Origin: Firmicutes bacterium UBA6806
GTDB taxonomy: Bacteria; Bacillota; Clostridia; Peptostreptococcales; Acidaminobacteraceae
Direction of reading: 5' to 3'
DNA length: 59,519 nucleotides
Assembly: GCA_002452745.1 (NCBI GenBank)
Contig: DKFC01000031.1
Location: forward strand, 1 to 59,519
The notes under the pieces were generated by a model. It was given only the letters and a program-made list of their open reading frames with translations. It did no database searches and had not been told where the DNA came from. Below, piece by piece: positions 1 through 7,362 of the stretch; within the stretch, counting starts at the first letter, position 1, and each line of letters starts with the position of its first letter. Position numbers and translations under genes: made by a program.

Positions 1-108
1 TATTAGATTTTCAGTGCCCTCGGCAGTTCACAGCCTATTTTTAAATTTTTCAGACCATAAATTTGACATAATGATCTTCCTTTCTAATTTTACTTATTCA
101 CTTCCATT

Positions 109-231
109 TTACTTGTTTAAATATTTTGATTTAAATTCGCTTTTAACATATTGTTTCCACTCTTGATTCTGTTTTATTTCAACAGTTGTGGAGACTACAT
201 GACCGCTTACGATATCATATAACATAATCAT
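109..231 (-). CDS. Small hypothetical protein, 40 aa
   Basis: ATG at 231 is preceded by AAAGGAAGTGTCAA, a good ribosome-binding site at normal spacing, and the frame stays open for 40 codons to TAA at 109. The protein starts MIMLYDIVSG and has a hydrophilic, lysine-rich C-terminal half (ends KYLNK). It has no signal peptide and no cysteine. I do not recognise a family. It lies downstream of the ABC exporter pair in the same orientation, so it could be the last gene of that transcript. Its short length leaves real doubt that it is translated. Confidence 0.4.
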   Translation of the reverse strand: MIMLYDIVSGHVVSTTVEIKQNQEWKQYVKSEFKSKYLNK

Positions 232-258
232 TTGACACTTCCTTTCTGTCTGAAAGTG

Positions 259-366
259 TCATATTTGTTTGGTCTCATCTGAGATAATCAAATATGCGCC
301 TTCAAACTCGTTTTTATCAATTTTTCCATTCCTTTTTTCCCCATTTTTGTACTTCTCATATGGCAC
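259..366 (-). CDS. Possible 35-aa protein (GTG start), overlapped by a second short frame
   Basis: Two overlapping frames compete here. The frame from GTG at 366 to TGA at 259 gives a 35-residue, protein-like acidic/lysine-rich sequence (contains GKIDKNEFEGAYLIISDET), but the SD (AAGTGAGG) is almost touching the GTG. The other frame starts at ATG 359 with correct SD spacing but gives only a 23-residue basic peptide ending at 288. Either one is a coupled small gene, or this is the frameshifted remnant of a longer gene. Function unknown. Confidence 0.25.
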   Translation of the reverse strand: MPYEKYKNGEKRNGKIDKNEFEGAYLIISDETKQI

Positions 367-416
367 ACCTCACTTTCGCATAATTCTATTTCTAAGAGAA
401 CCTCAGAATCGAGAGA

Positions 417-2261
417 CTACGCTGTTTTAAGCGATGTTTTTTTCTCGTTGAGGATTTCCATCTCACCTTCTTCTAGGAACTGATTTGTATAAAGTTCATA
501 GTAGTGTCCTTTTAATCCCATCAATTCATGATGATTTCCTTGTTCGATGATTCTTCCCTTTTCTATGACCAAGATGCGATTCGCATTCCTAATGGTTGAA
601 AGCCTGTGGGCGATGATAAAGCTCGTCCTATTATCGAGAACTCTATCTATGGCATATTGAATTTTAGCTTCTGTTTCCGTGTCTATGGACGAAGTTGCCT
701 CATCCAAAAAGAACAGCCTAGGTTCTGCTAAAATCGCCCTTGCAAATGAAATAAGTTGTTTTTCTCCAGTGGACATCAACGCGCCACCTTCACCAACCTC
801 TGAATCATAACCCTTCTCTAATCGGCTGATAAAATCATGCGCATTGACAATTTTAGCTGCATTTATAATATCTTCATCTGTGGCATCTAACTTGCCATAT
901 TTTATATTTTCCTTAATTGTACCGCTGAATAAATGAGGGGTTTGAAGCACATACCCAATATTTGAATGCAGCCAGTTTTGAGAACGCTCTCTGTAATCAC
1001 GACCGTCTATTAGAATTTCACCTGCTGTCGGTTCATAAAACCGGCAGGCTAAATTGACTATCGTACTCTTTCCAGACCCAGTCTCACCAACCAGTGCAAT
1101 CGTCTCGCCCTGTTTGACCTCCAGATTGAAGTCCCTCAATATATATTCCCCTTCCTTGTACCAAAAGTCTACATTTTTAAAGGTGATGTTTCCCTTTATC
1201 GGTTCCCAGTTCTGAGTTTTTTGATCATAGTGATCTCCGTATTGGCTTAGCACTTCATGGCTTTCTTCAATCTCCTCTTTTTCGCCTAAAAGGTTCATCA
1301 CCCTCTCCGCAGCAGCTTGAGCACTAATCATCTCCGTATAAATTCTCGCAAGTTCCAAAACTGGGTCGAAAAACTGACGTGCATACGTGATGAACAAAAC
1401 CAAGGTTCCATATGTGATTGTAGTGTTCATGACGAAAATACTGCCAAAGTAAAGTGTCAACACCATCCCTATAGCCGAGATAAAAAGAGCTACTGGCAAA
1501 TAGCCTGCTGAAAAAGTTGCGGCTCTAATAGAAGTCAGCTTCATTTCTCTTGTTACGATGCCAAATTCTTCACGGTTAAGGTCTTCACGAACCAGTGTTT
1601 TAGTCGTTTTAGCACCGACGATGCCATCATTGAAAAGGCCTGTTATCTTGGAATTGATCTTTCTGACATTTCTGTATTCCACAAGCATCTTCTTTTCGAA
1701 GAATACACTGACAAACGCCAAAACTGGAACCGTAACTAGGGTAACTAGGGCCAGTTTAACATTTACAATCAGCATGACGATTGAAATTCCAACCATCATT
1801 GCCAATCCCCAAACCATGTCCACAAGCCCCCATGCCACTGTCTCAGAAATTTTAGTAGCATCAGATGTGCTTCTGGCAATCATCCATCCAATTGCATTTC
1901 TATCATAGTAGCTAAAAGAAAGTTTTTGCAATTTCTCAAAACAATCTTTTCGAATCTTATAGACCATGTTCATTTCAATTTTGCCAGCCTGCTTGATAAA
2001 AGTCATGACAATTGCCGATAAGAGCACCGCCATGGCAAAATAGATCATTCCAACAGTTGCAAGCCCCTCTGCATTTCCTGGAATGACAAAGTGGTCAATT
2101 GCATACTGGGTCAACAGTGGAAACGATATATCCAAGCTGGCCAGCGCTATCATGAGAACACATAAAATGCCTATATCTTTTTTAAAGCTCGAGAAGTACT
2201 GTATCAGTTCCTTCCATATTTTCTTGTCGTATTTCAATTTCATTTCTTTTGAATTTTCCAT
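417..2261 (-). CDS. ABC exporter, subunit with canonical catalytic Glu (heterodimer partner)
   Basis: A 614-residue half-transporter that fuses a six-helix membrane domain (about residues 25-325) to an ATPase domain (about 350-600). Walker A is at 392-400 (GETGSGKST) and Walker B ends LDE with catalytic Glu521. The signature loop is degenerate, MSTGEKQ (496-502) instead of LSGGQ. The start has a GGGGGAG ribosome-binding site. It directly follows the other half-transporter (start 4023) with a 19-bp gap. Families of this architecture (YheI/BmrC-BmrD, TM287/288 type) act as heterodimers exporting drugs, lipids or peptides. The altered signature here matches the altered Walker B of the partner, so together they form one degenerate and one active ATP site. 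There is no C39 peptidase domain. The substrate is unknown, but a peptide gene lies just upstream. Confidence 0.93.
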   Translation of the reverse strand: MENSKEMKLKYDKKIWKELIQYFSSFKKDIGILCVLMIALASLDISFPLLTQYAIDHFVIPGNAEGLATVGMIYFAMAVLLSAIVMTFIKQAGKIEMNMVYKIRKDCFEKLQKLSFSYYDRNAIGWMIARSTSDATKISETVAWGLVDMVWGLAMMVGISIVMLIVNVKLALVTLVTVPVLAFVSVFFEKKMLVEYRNVRKINSKITGLFNDGIVGAKTTKTLVREDLNREEFGIVTREMKLTSIRAATFSAGYLPVALFISAIGMVLTLYFGSIFVMNTTITYGTLVLFITYARQFFDPVLELARIYTEMISAQAAAERVMNLLGEKEEIEESHEVLSQYGDHYDQKTQNWEPIKGNITFKNVDFWYKEGEYILRDFNLEVKQGETIALVGETGSGKSTIVNLACRFYEPTAGEILIDGRDYRERSQNWLHSNIGYVLQTPHLFSGTIKENIKYGKLDATDEDIINAAKIVNAHDFISRLEKGYDSEVGEGGALMSTGEKQLISFARAILAEPRLFFLDEATSSIDTETEAKIQYAIDRVLDNRTSFIIAHRLSTIRNANRILVIEKGRIIEQGNHHELMGLKGHYYELYTNQFLEEGEMEILNEKKTSLKTA

Positions 2262-2280
2262 TCGGACTCCCCCTTCCGGA

Positions 2281-4023
2281 TTAGCTAACCATTTTCTGTA
2301 AGTCCCAGATCCTCTTGTAAAGGCCTTCTTTCTCTGTCAGCTCTTTATGAGAACCCTTTTGAATGATTCTACCTTCATCCAGAACAATGATTACATCTGC
2401 TTCAGCCAGCGTTGTAATTCTATGGCTGATGATTATAGTTGTCACGTCTTTGTTTCGCTCCGACAGCGCTCGCCTGATTTTCAGGTCTGTTTCTGTATCG
2501 ACTGCACTGAGTGAATCATCAAAGACTAAAATGCGTTTTTCTTTATCAATAATGGTTCTCGAAATTGCCACACGTTGCTTCTGTCCGCCTGACAGAGAGA
2601 CGCCCTTTTCTCCAAGGACTGTTTCGTAGCCTTCTTTAAATTCCACTATGCTATCGTGAATTGAAGCGGTTTGAGCTGCTGAATAAATATCCTGCTCATG
2701 ATAATCACGTTTTGTAATACCAATATTCTCCTTCACCGTTTTCGCATATAGATAGGGTTCTTGTAAGATTAGTCCAATTTTTTTTCTAATCCACTGTTTT
2801 TTTATGGTATTGAGTTCTAAACCGTCTATCTTTATACTCCCCTCGTATTCATAAAGCCTTTGAAGCAGGTGCACCATCGTCGATTTTCCTGATCCTGTAG
2901 ACCCCAATATTCCCAGAGTCTGTCCTTGTTTCAAATCAAAGCTGATGTCTTCAAGTGCTCTTTTACCATCTGGATAAGTAAAGTTGACTGTATCAAATTT
3001 GATATCGCCTTTGATTTCAGGCTCTATTTCCTCAGGCAAATCATGTTCAATCACTTCGTTGAGAATTTCCTCAACCCTTGTTATGGCAACTGTTGTCTTT
3101 CCCAGTTCACTCAGCAGCCTGCCCGATTGTTTCACAGGCCATAGGAGCATGGATTCATATGTGATAAAGGCAATCAGTGTCCCTATACTAATCTCCCCTT
3201 GAATAGCCATCTCAGCACCAACCACCAACACGATGCCACTTTGGGCCAATGTCAGTAAGTCAGATGACGACCAGAAGTATGACAGGATTTCAAGCAACTT
3301 GTAAGTCACTGTCTTGTGTTTTAAATTTGCCTCTTCAAATTTGTCGATTTCATACTTTTCCCTCCCAAAGGCTCTGACCACTCTGACGCCGGATAAATTT
3401 TCCTGTAGAACAGTTGTCAACGCGCCTTCGGCTTCGTCAGACTTTTTAAAGTTCTTCTGCACCTTTGTGAAAAAGATGAATGAAAAGCCAAATAAGATTG
3501 GAATCAACGCCACTGCATAGAGGGTCAGTTTAAAATTAAGGCTCATCATAATCCCTATTGTAAGCAGTACCATGAAGATAATTCGACCTAAATCGACAAT
3601 CTGAACGCCGAGGAATTTGCGGATGGTTTCCACATCCGAAGTGCATCTCTGAATCATATCCCCAGTCTCTTTTTTTGTATGGTACTCATAAGTCATGTAT
3701 TGAATTTGCTTATAGAGGCTATTTTTCATATTCTCTGCAATGTTTTCTGCTGCGTAACTTGACAGGTATCCCTTGAGAAAAAGAAAAATCCCCCTTATCA
3801 AATTGATTACCACAATAATCCAAACCACACTTACCAGGTTCTTTCCAAACAAGTTCATGATGAATTGTAGATTTCCAGCAGGCTCTGTGCCTATAACTGA
3901 GTCCACCGCATATTTAATCAAAATCGGTGTTGCCAGTTGCATAATTGTTGCAATAATGATGGATAGTGTGGCGAGAAAAAATACACCGCCATACCCCCTT
4001 AAATACTTCATTATGTTTCTCAT
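2281..4023 (-). CDS. ABC exporter, subunit with Glu-to-Asp Walker B (heterodimer partner)
   Basis: A 580-residue half-transporter with the membrane domain at about residues 10-310 and the ATPase at about 340-575. Walker A is at 374-382 (GSTGSGKST) and the signature LSGGQ (477-481) is canonical. The Walker B end is FDDS, so the catalytic Glu is replaced by Asp503. The ATG at 4023 is chosen because AAGGGGGTCAACA precedes it; an upstream in-frame start at 4107 would overlap a terminator hairpin and lacks an SD. Its Asp-type Walker B faces the partner's degenerate signature, which is the asymmetric layout known for heterodimeric exporters. It is the first gene of a two-gene operon. Confidence 0.93.
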   Translation of the reverse strand: MRNIMKYLRGYGGVFFLATLSIIIATIMQLATPILIKYAVDSVIGTEPAGNLQFIMNLFGKNLVSVVWIIVVINLIRGIFLFLKGYLSSYAAENIAENMKNSLYKQIQYMTYEYHTKKETGDMIQRCTSDVETIRKFLGVQIVDLGRIIFMVLLTIGIMMSLNFKLTLYAVALIPILFGFSFIFFTKVQKNFKKSDEAEGALTTVLQENLSGVRVVRAFGREKYEIDKFEEANLKHKTVTYKLLEILSYFWSSSDLLTLAQSGIVLVVGAEMAIQGEISIGTLIAFITYESMLLWPVKQSGRLLSELGKTTVAITRVEEILNEVIEHDLPEEIEPEIKGDIKFDTVNFTYPDGKRALEDISFDLKQGQTLGILGSTGSGKSTMVHLLQRLYEYEGSIKIDGLELNTIKKQWIRKKIGLILQEPYLYAKTVKENIGITKRDYHEQDIYSAAQTASIHDSIVEFKEGYETVLGEKGVSLSGGQKQRVAISRTIIDKEKRILVFDDSLSAVDTETDLKIRRALSERNKDVTTIIISHRITTLAEADVIIVLDEGRIIQKGSHKELTEKEGLYKRIWDLQKMVS

Positions 4024-4097
4024 TGTTGACCCCCTTACGTCTTTTTTGTCTTCATAAAAATGTAATATCGTCCTATAATTGCCTTTGATATCAAAAT

Positions 4098-4125
4098 AAA
4101 AGACCATGCATGCGCATGGTCTTTT
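4098..4125. terminator. Bidirectional terminator-like hairpin
   Basis: A 12-bp perfect stem (AAAAGACCATGC / GCATGGTCTTTT) has a 4-nt loop ATGC and is flanked by T-rich runs on both strands. It lies between the peptide gene and the ABC exporter operon. On the minus strand it directly follows the stop of a 22-codon open remnant (see findings). Confidence 0.7.
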
Positions 4126-4221
4126 TAAGAGCAGATCGTCACCTGCCCAAATCTATAAGCCTCAATCAGTTTATTAAACTTCCTTGTGACCGCTTCTCCC
4201 TATACAGGAGAAAGCAATGAT

Positions 4222-4256
4222 TTAAAATAAAAAACCACAGACATTTGCCTGTGGTT
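4222..4256 (-). terminator. Rho-independent terminator of the small peptide gene
   Basis: The stem AACCACAG / CTGTGGTT (4233-4240 with 4249-4256) is followed on the minus strand by TTTTTTATTTT. It makes the 44-codon gene at 4431-4297 a self-contained transcription unit. Confidence 0.8.
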
Positions 4257-4296
4257 AATTTCGAATAAAGATTAGCTGTGTTCTAAACAGCTCGTT

Positions 4297-4431
4297 TTAT
4301 TTCAAACAATTCCAGCAGGCTACAAAATTATTAAGTTGAATTTTGGGCAGAACTGTAGTGCCACGCCCAAATGCACTAGAAACTTCATTTATCAAATTGA
4401 TGTTCATAGCTGTGTAAGATAAATTAATCAT
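4297..4431 (-). CDS. Orphan 44-aa peptide with C-terminal Cys-Trp-Asn-Cys
   Basis: ATG at 4431 is preceded by AAGGAGGGTTACAAA, a near-perfect ribosome-binding site, and the frame runs 44 codons to TAA at 4297. The peptide starts MINLSYTAMNINLINEVSSA, has a glycine/arginine/threonine stretch (FGRGTTVLPK, 21-30) and ends with Val-Ala-Cys39-Trp-Asn-Cys42-Leu-Lys. A sigma-A-like promoter, a 5'-UTR stem-loop and a strong terminator surround it, so it looks abundantly expressed. An N-terminal leader-like part and a compact cysteine-containing tail resemble precursors of secreted or modified peptides, and two ABC exporter genes follow. No maturation enzyme is adjacent, and I recognise no known family. 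A bacteriocin or signalling-peptide role is inference only. Confidence 0.7.
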   Translation of the reverse strand: MINLSYTAMNINLINEVSSAFGRGTTVLPKIQLNNFVACWNCLK

Positions 4432-4497
4432 TTTGTAACCCTCCTTCTTTATTATTTTAATTTTTTACACTGTGGCCTCATCACTGACCACACAGAA

Positions 4498-4526
4498 ATC
4501 ATATAATATTTTAAACCCGCTCGCAA
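4498..4526 (-). promoter_or_regulatory. Sigma-A-type promoter of the peptide gene
   Basis: On the minus strand TTGCGA (4526-4521), a 17-nt spacer and TATGAT (4503-4498) precede the peptide gene. The leader of about 60 nt contains a 7-bp stem-loop (TGTGGTC / GGCCACA, about 4471-4492). Confidence 0.6.
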
Positions 4527-4705
4527 CCCTTTTTTTTCACCTGTAATATTCTTGTAACGAAATGACAAAAGGTTTTATTTTGAAAGTTTTTCGTGCAAGC
4601 AAGTATTTTCAAATCATTCAGCCTATTATTATGTTGTCATCACCTTCTGTTTCCAAGAGATATATGACAGAAAATTCTATGGTATATTAGGCGAATCTCA
4701 TGGGT

Positions 4706-5359
4706 TTATCTCTGACCGTATTCATTTAAATAATAAGATCTCATGATTTGACAGTCTTCATCAGATAGCTCTATCGGTCCACCAACCATATGTGCTAAAA
4801 GCGTCGCATGAGCTGATTTTTCACAAATATAGGCTACTTTTAAAGCCTCTTTTAGATTGGATGCCGCTGTTAATAACCCGTGATTTGCGAGTATAACTGC
4901 GGTTCTGTCTTTCAGTGCTTTAACAGCCTCATCACCCAGTTCTTCAGAGCCTGGAAGTCTGTATGCTGCTACCCTGACATTGCCGCCGACGATTTGAACC
5001 ATATCTTCTGATGCCGCTGGTATTGGCTTTCTGGCAATTGCCATTGCCGTACAATAAGTTGAATGCGTGTGAATAATTGCAAAGACATCTGGGCGTGCTT
5101 TGTAGATTGCCAAATGCAAAGGCAACTCCATAGACGGTTTGGCATCCCCGTCGATCATATTGCCCTCTAAATCGACAATTGGAATATTTTCTGGCTTTAT
5201 CTTATCGTATTCCATACCACTTGGGGTTATTGCCACCAGTTCATCTTCCTCAATTCGCACGCTTATATTGCCCAGCGTTCCAATTACAAGGGCCTTTTCG
5301 ATTATTTGCAGTCCAGTATCAATGATTTCTTTCCTTGCCATTTGATGTTTTAAAGACAT
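4706..5359 (-). CDS. Class II aldolase/adducin family, L-fuculose-phosphate-aldolase-like
   Basis: A 217-residue cytoplasmic metal-dependent aldolase. The zinc ligands of the family are visible as His97 and His99 (IIHTHS) and His160 (ILANHG), with catalytic Glu78 (SMELPLH). The N-terminal GNIS motif (29-32) and SGM (47-49) bind substrate phosphate in relatives. Length matches FucA/AraD-type enzymes, which cleave or epimerise sugar phosphates; related clostridial enzymes cleave other phosphorylated sugars, so the exact substrate is not set. AGGAGGGGAAC precedes the ATG. It stands alone between the peptide locus and cheB, with no sugar kinase or isomerase beside it. Confidence 0.9.
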   Translation of the reverse strand: MSLKHQMARKEIIDTGLQIIEKALVIGTLGNISVRIEEDELVAITPSGMEYDKIKPENIPIVDLEGNMIDGDAKPSMELPLHLAIYKARPDVFAIIHTHSTYCTAMAIARKPIPAASEDMVQIVGGNVRVAAYRLPGSEELGDEAVKALKDRTAVILANHGLLTAASNLKEALKVAYICEKSAHATLLAHMVGGPIELSDEDCQIMRSYYLNEYGQR

Positions 5360-5459
5360 GTTCCCCTCCTAAATCAACTGATATGATTTATTATATTATA
5401 CTTTTTTGACTTGGGAAACATTTCATCACAAATAATCTGCTCTTCAATAGCAGTTTTGG

Positions 5460-6482
5460 TTAAACTAAATCAAGGATTTTCTTGTGGATTTCCGCCACTG
5501 GAAGCTGATAATCCACAGCGCCAATATCATAGGCCACTTTAGGCATCCCATAGACAATTGAAGAGCGTTCATCTTGCCCAATGGTCTTAGCGCCTTCCGT
5601 CTTCATGTTTAAAAGTCCATAAGCACCATCTTGTCCCATGCCCGTGAGAATAACACCAACTGCTTGTTTTCCGTAAATTTGAGCAACAGAATCAAACAGC
5701 ACATCCACCGATGGAATATGCCCATTTCGCTTCTCTCCGTTAAAGAGCTTCACAACGATACGGTTGCTGAGTTTGCTGAGCTTCATTTGAAGCCCTCCAG
5801 GTGCAATCAGAACTAAGCCCTCTTGAACCTCATCTCCATCTTCCGCTTCTTTTACCATCATTTTGCATGTGGTATTCAGCCTTTGAGCGTACATCTTTGT
5901 AAACACAGGTGGCATATGCTGAACAATGACGATTCCAGGGGCGTCTGCTGGCAGTTTGTGCAAAATCTCATAGAGTGCCTCTGTCCCACCTGTGGAAGCG
6001 CCAATTGCAATGATTTTTCGATTGATTTTATGGTGCTTTCCACCTTCCTCATGACTTTTTCGAATCACTTGCTTTAGACCGCTGACATTTGCAATTGAAG
6101 CAATTTTAACTTTGATAATCAATTCCTTAATAAACAGTTCCAATGAGCTGTCAGACGTATTTGAAGGCTTATTGACAAACTCCACAGCCCCATATTTTAG
6201 GGCGTCAAATACATTTGTATCCACTGATGACATCACTACTACAGGTAGCGGATATTGCGGCATCAGCCTCTTTAGAAACTCAATTCCATCCATTTTGGGC
6301 ATTTGAACGTCCAAAATCATCACGTCAGGTTCGTACATGAGTATTTTATCTCTAGCGTCATATGGATCAACTGCGGTGCTCACCACTACAATTCCATTAT
6401 CCTCTTCTAGTCTGGACTTTACGGTCTCCCTAAAAAGCATAGAATCATCTACAATCAAAACTCTAACTTTTTTTGCTGACAT
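5460..6482 (-). CDS. cheB: Chemotaxis protein-glutamate methylesterase CheB
   Basis: A 340-residue protein with an N-terminal receiver domain (phosphoacceptor Asp58 in ILDVQMPKMDG) and a C-terminal methylesterase domain. The catalytic triad is visible as Ser163 (GASTGG), His189 (VQHMPP) and Asp285 (GMGQDGA). It removes methyl groups from, and deamidates, receptor glutamates after phosphorylation by CheA. The start has AGGAGTAAACC and lies 3 bp after the cheR stop, so the two opposing modification enzymes are translationally linked. It is the last gene of the cheA-W-receptor-cheR-cheB operon. Confidence 0.97.
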   Translation of the reverse strand: MSAKKVRVLIVDDSMLFRETVKSRLEEDNGIVVVSTAVDPYDARDKILMYEPDVMILDVQMPKMDGIEFLKRLMPQYPLPVVVMSSVDTNVFDALKYGAVEFVNKPSNTSDSSLELFIKELIIKVKIASIANVSGLKQVIRKSHEEGGKHHKINRKIIAIGASTGGTEALYEILHKLPADAPGIVIVQHMPPVFTKMYAQRLNTTCKMMVKEAEDGDEVQEGLVLIAPGGLQMKLSKLSNRIVVKLFNGEKRNGHIPSVDVLFDSVAQIYGKQAVGVILTGMGQDGAYGLLNMKTEGAKTIGQDERSSIVYGMPKVAYDIGAVDYQLPVAEIHKKILDLV

Positions 6483-6485
6483 GGT

Positions 6486-7298
6486 TTACTCCTTCTGATA
6501 AATCGCCGGCTGTAAATATTTAAATCCCTGTGACCGATCTTCTATGGTCTCGGAATGACCGATAAATAAATAGCCCCCGGGGACAAGTGCGTCATAAAAT
6601 TTATTGATTAATTCAGCTTTGGATTTCTTATCAAAATATATCATAACATTTCTACAAAAAATGACATGAAATTTTTTCTTAAAGGGAAAATCATTTGTCA
6701 AATTAAACTTTCTAAAGATAATCTCATCTTTGAGCGTATCCTTAATTCTATAGGTTTCCGTTGAGTATTTTGAAAAATAGCGATTTTGGTACCCTTTGTT
6801 CATTTTTTCAATCTGCTCTTTGGGATATTCGCCTCTATTTGCGTGTTCCAGCACTCTCATAGAGATATCTGTAGCCAGTATCTTTGTATCCCAAGAAATT
6901 TTTTCATTTCCGAGAAACTGATCGAGAATAATGGCAATCGAATAGGGTTCCTCACCACTTGAACACCCTGCTGACCAGATTCGGATGTCCCTTGTGTTCT
7001 TTTCAAGCATTTTAATTTTCGGGAGGACGACCTCGGTCAGAAAAGCGAAGTGCTTTTCCTCCCGAAAAAAATAGGTGTGATTTGTCGTAATTTTGTTGAT
7101 AAATTCAGATATTTCCTTGCCTGTGTCGTCTTTTTCAAGGACGTCAAAGTAATCTGAGAAATTATCAAAGCCTCTTGTTTCCAAGACATGGGTAAATCGG
7201 CTCTCCACCAATGTCCTCTTCTTTTCAGTTAACAAGATGCCATAGTTGTCATAGACATAGGTTTGAATTCGCCTAAATTCACTGTCTTTTATCTTCAT
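6486..7298 (-). CDS. cheR: Chemotaxis protein methyltransferase CheR
   Basis: A 270-residue S-adenosylmethionine-dependent methyltransferase that methylates receptor glutamates. It has an N-terminal helical CheR domain (about 1-70) and a SAM-binding domain with IWSAGCSSGEEPYS (about 104-117) and the FCRNVMIYFD motif near residue 210. The size is normal for CheR without TPR extensions. The neighbouring receptor does not end in the NWETF-type CheR-docking pentapeptide, so tethering probably does not occur by that route. It is the fourth gene of the operon. Confidence 0.97.
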   Translation of the reverse strand: MKIKDSEFRRIQTYVYDNYGILLTEKKRTLVESRFTHVLETRGFDNFSDYFDVLEKDDTGKEISEFINKITTNHTYFFREEKHFAFLTEVVLPKIKMLEKNTRDIRIWSAGCSSGEEPYSIAIILDQFLGNEKISWDTKILATDISMRVLEHANRGEYPKEQIEKMNKGYQNRYFSKYSTETYRIKDTLKDEIIFRKFNLTNDFPFKKKFHVIFCRNVMIYFDKKSKAELINKFYDALVPGGYLFIGHSETIEDRSQGFKYLQPAIYQKE

Positions 7299-7362
7299 AG
7301 AAAACCTCGTCTCATATATTGCGAATCAGCTATTGCCAATCAGTGGCTCCATACATCCTCAT

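Larger units (their letters stand above)
28..416 (-). other. Intergenic stretch with tiny ORFs downstream of ABC exporter
   Basis: No full-size gene lies between the window edge and the ABC transporter stop. Read on the minus strand it holds several short ORFs with SD-like sequences: 359-288 (23 codons, strongly basic), an overlapping frame 366-259, 231-109 (40 codons) and 69-28 (13 codons, AAGGAAG upstream of its ATG). The two best are listed separately. They follow the exporter genes in the same direction and could be co-transcribed with them. No terminator hairpin was recognised here. Confidence 0.4.

Noticed and set aside
1317..2301. Plus-strand ORFs inside the ABC exporter genes
   Set aside because: They are antisense frames of conserved minus-strand coding sequence without SD or domain content.
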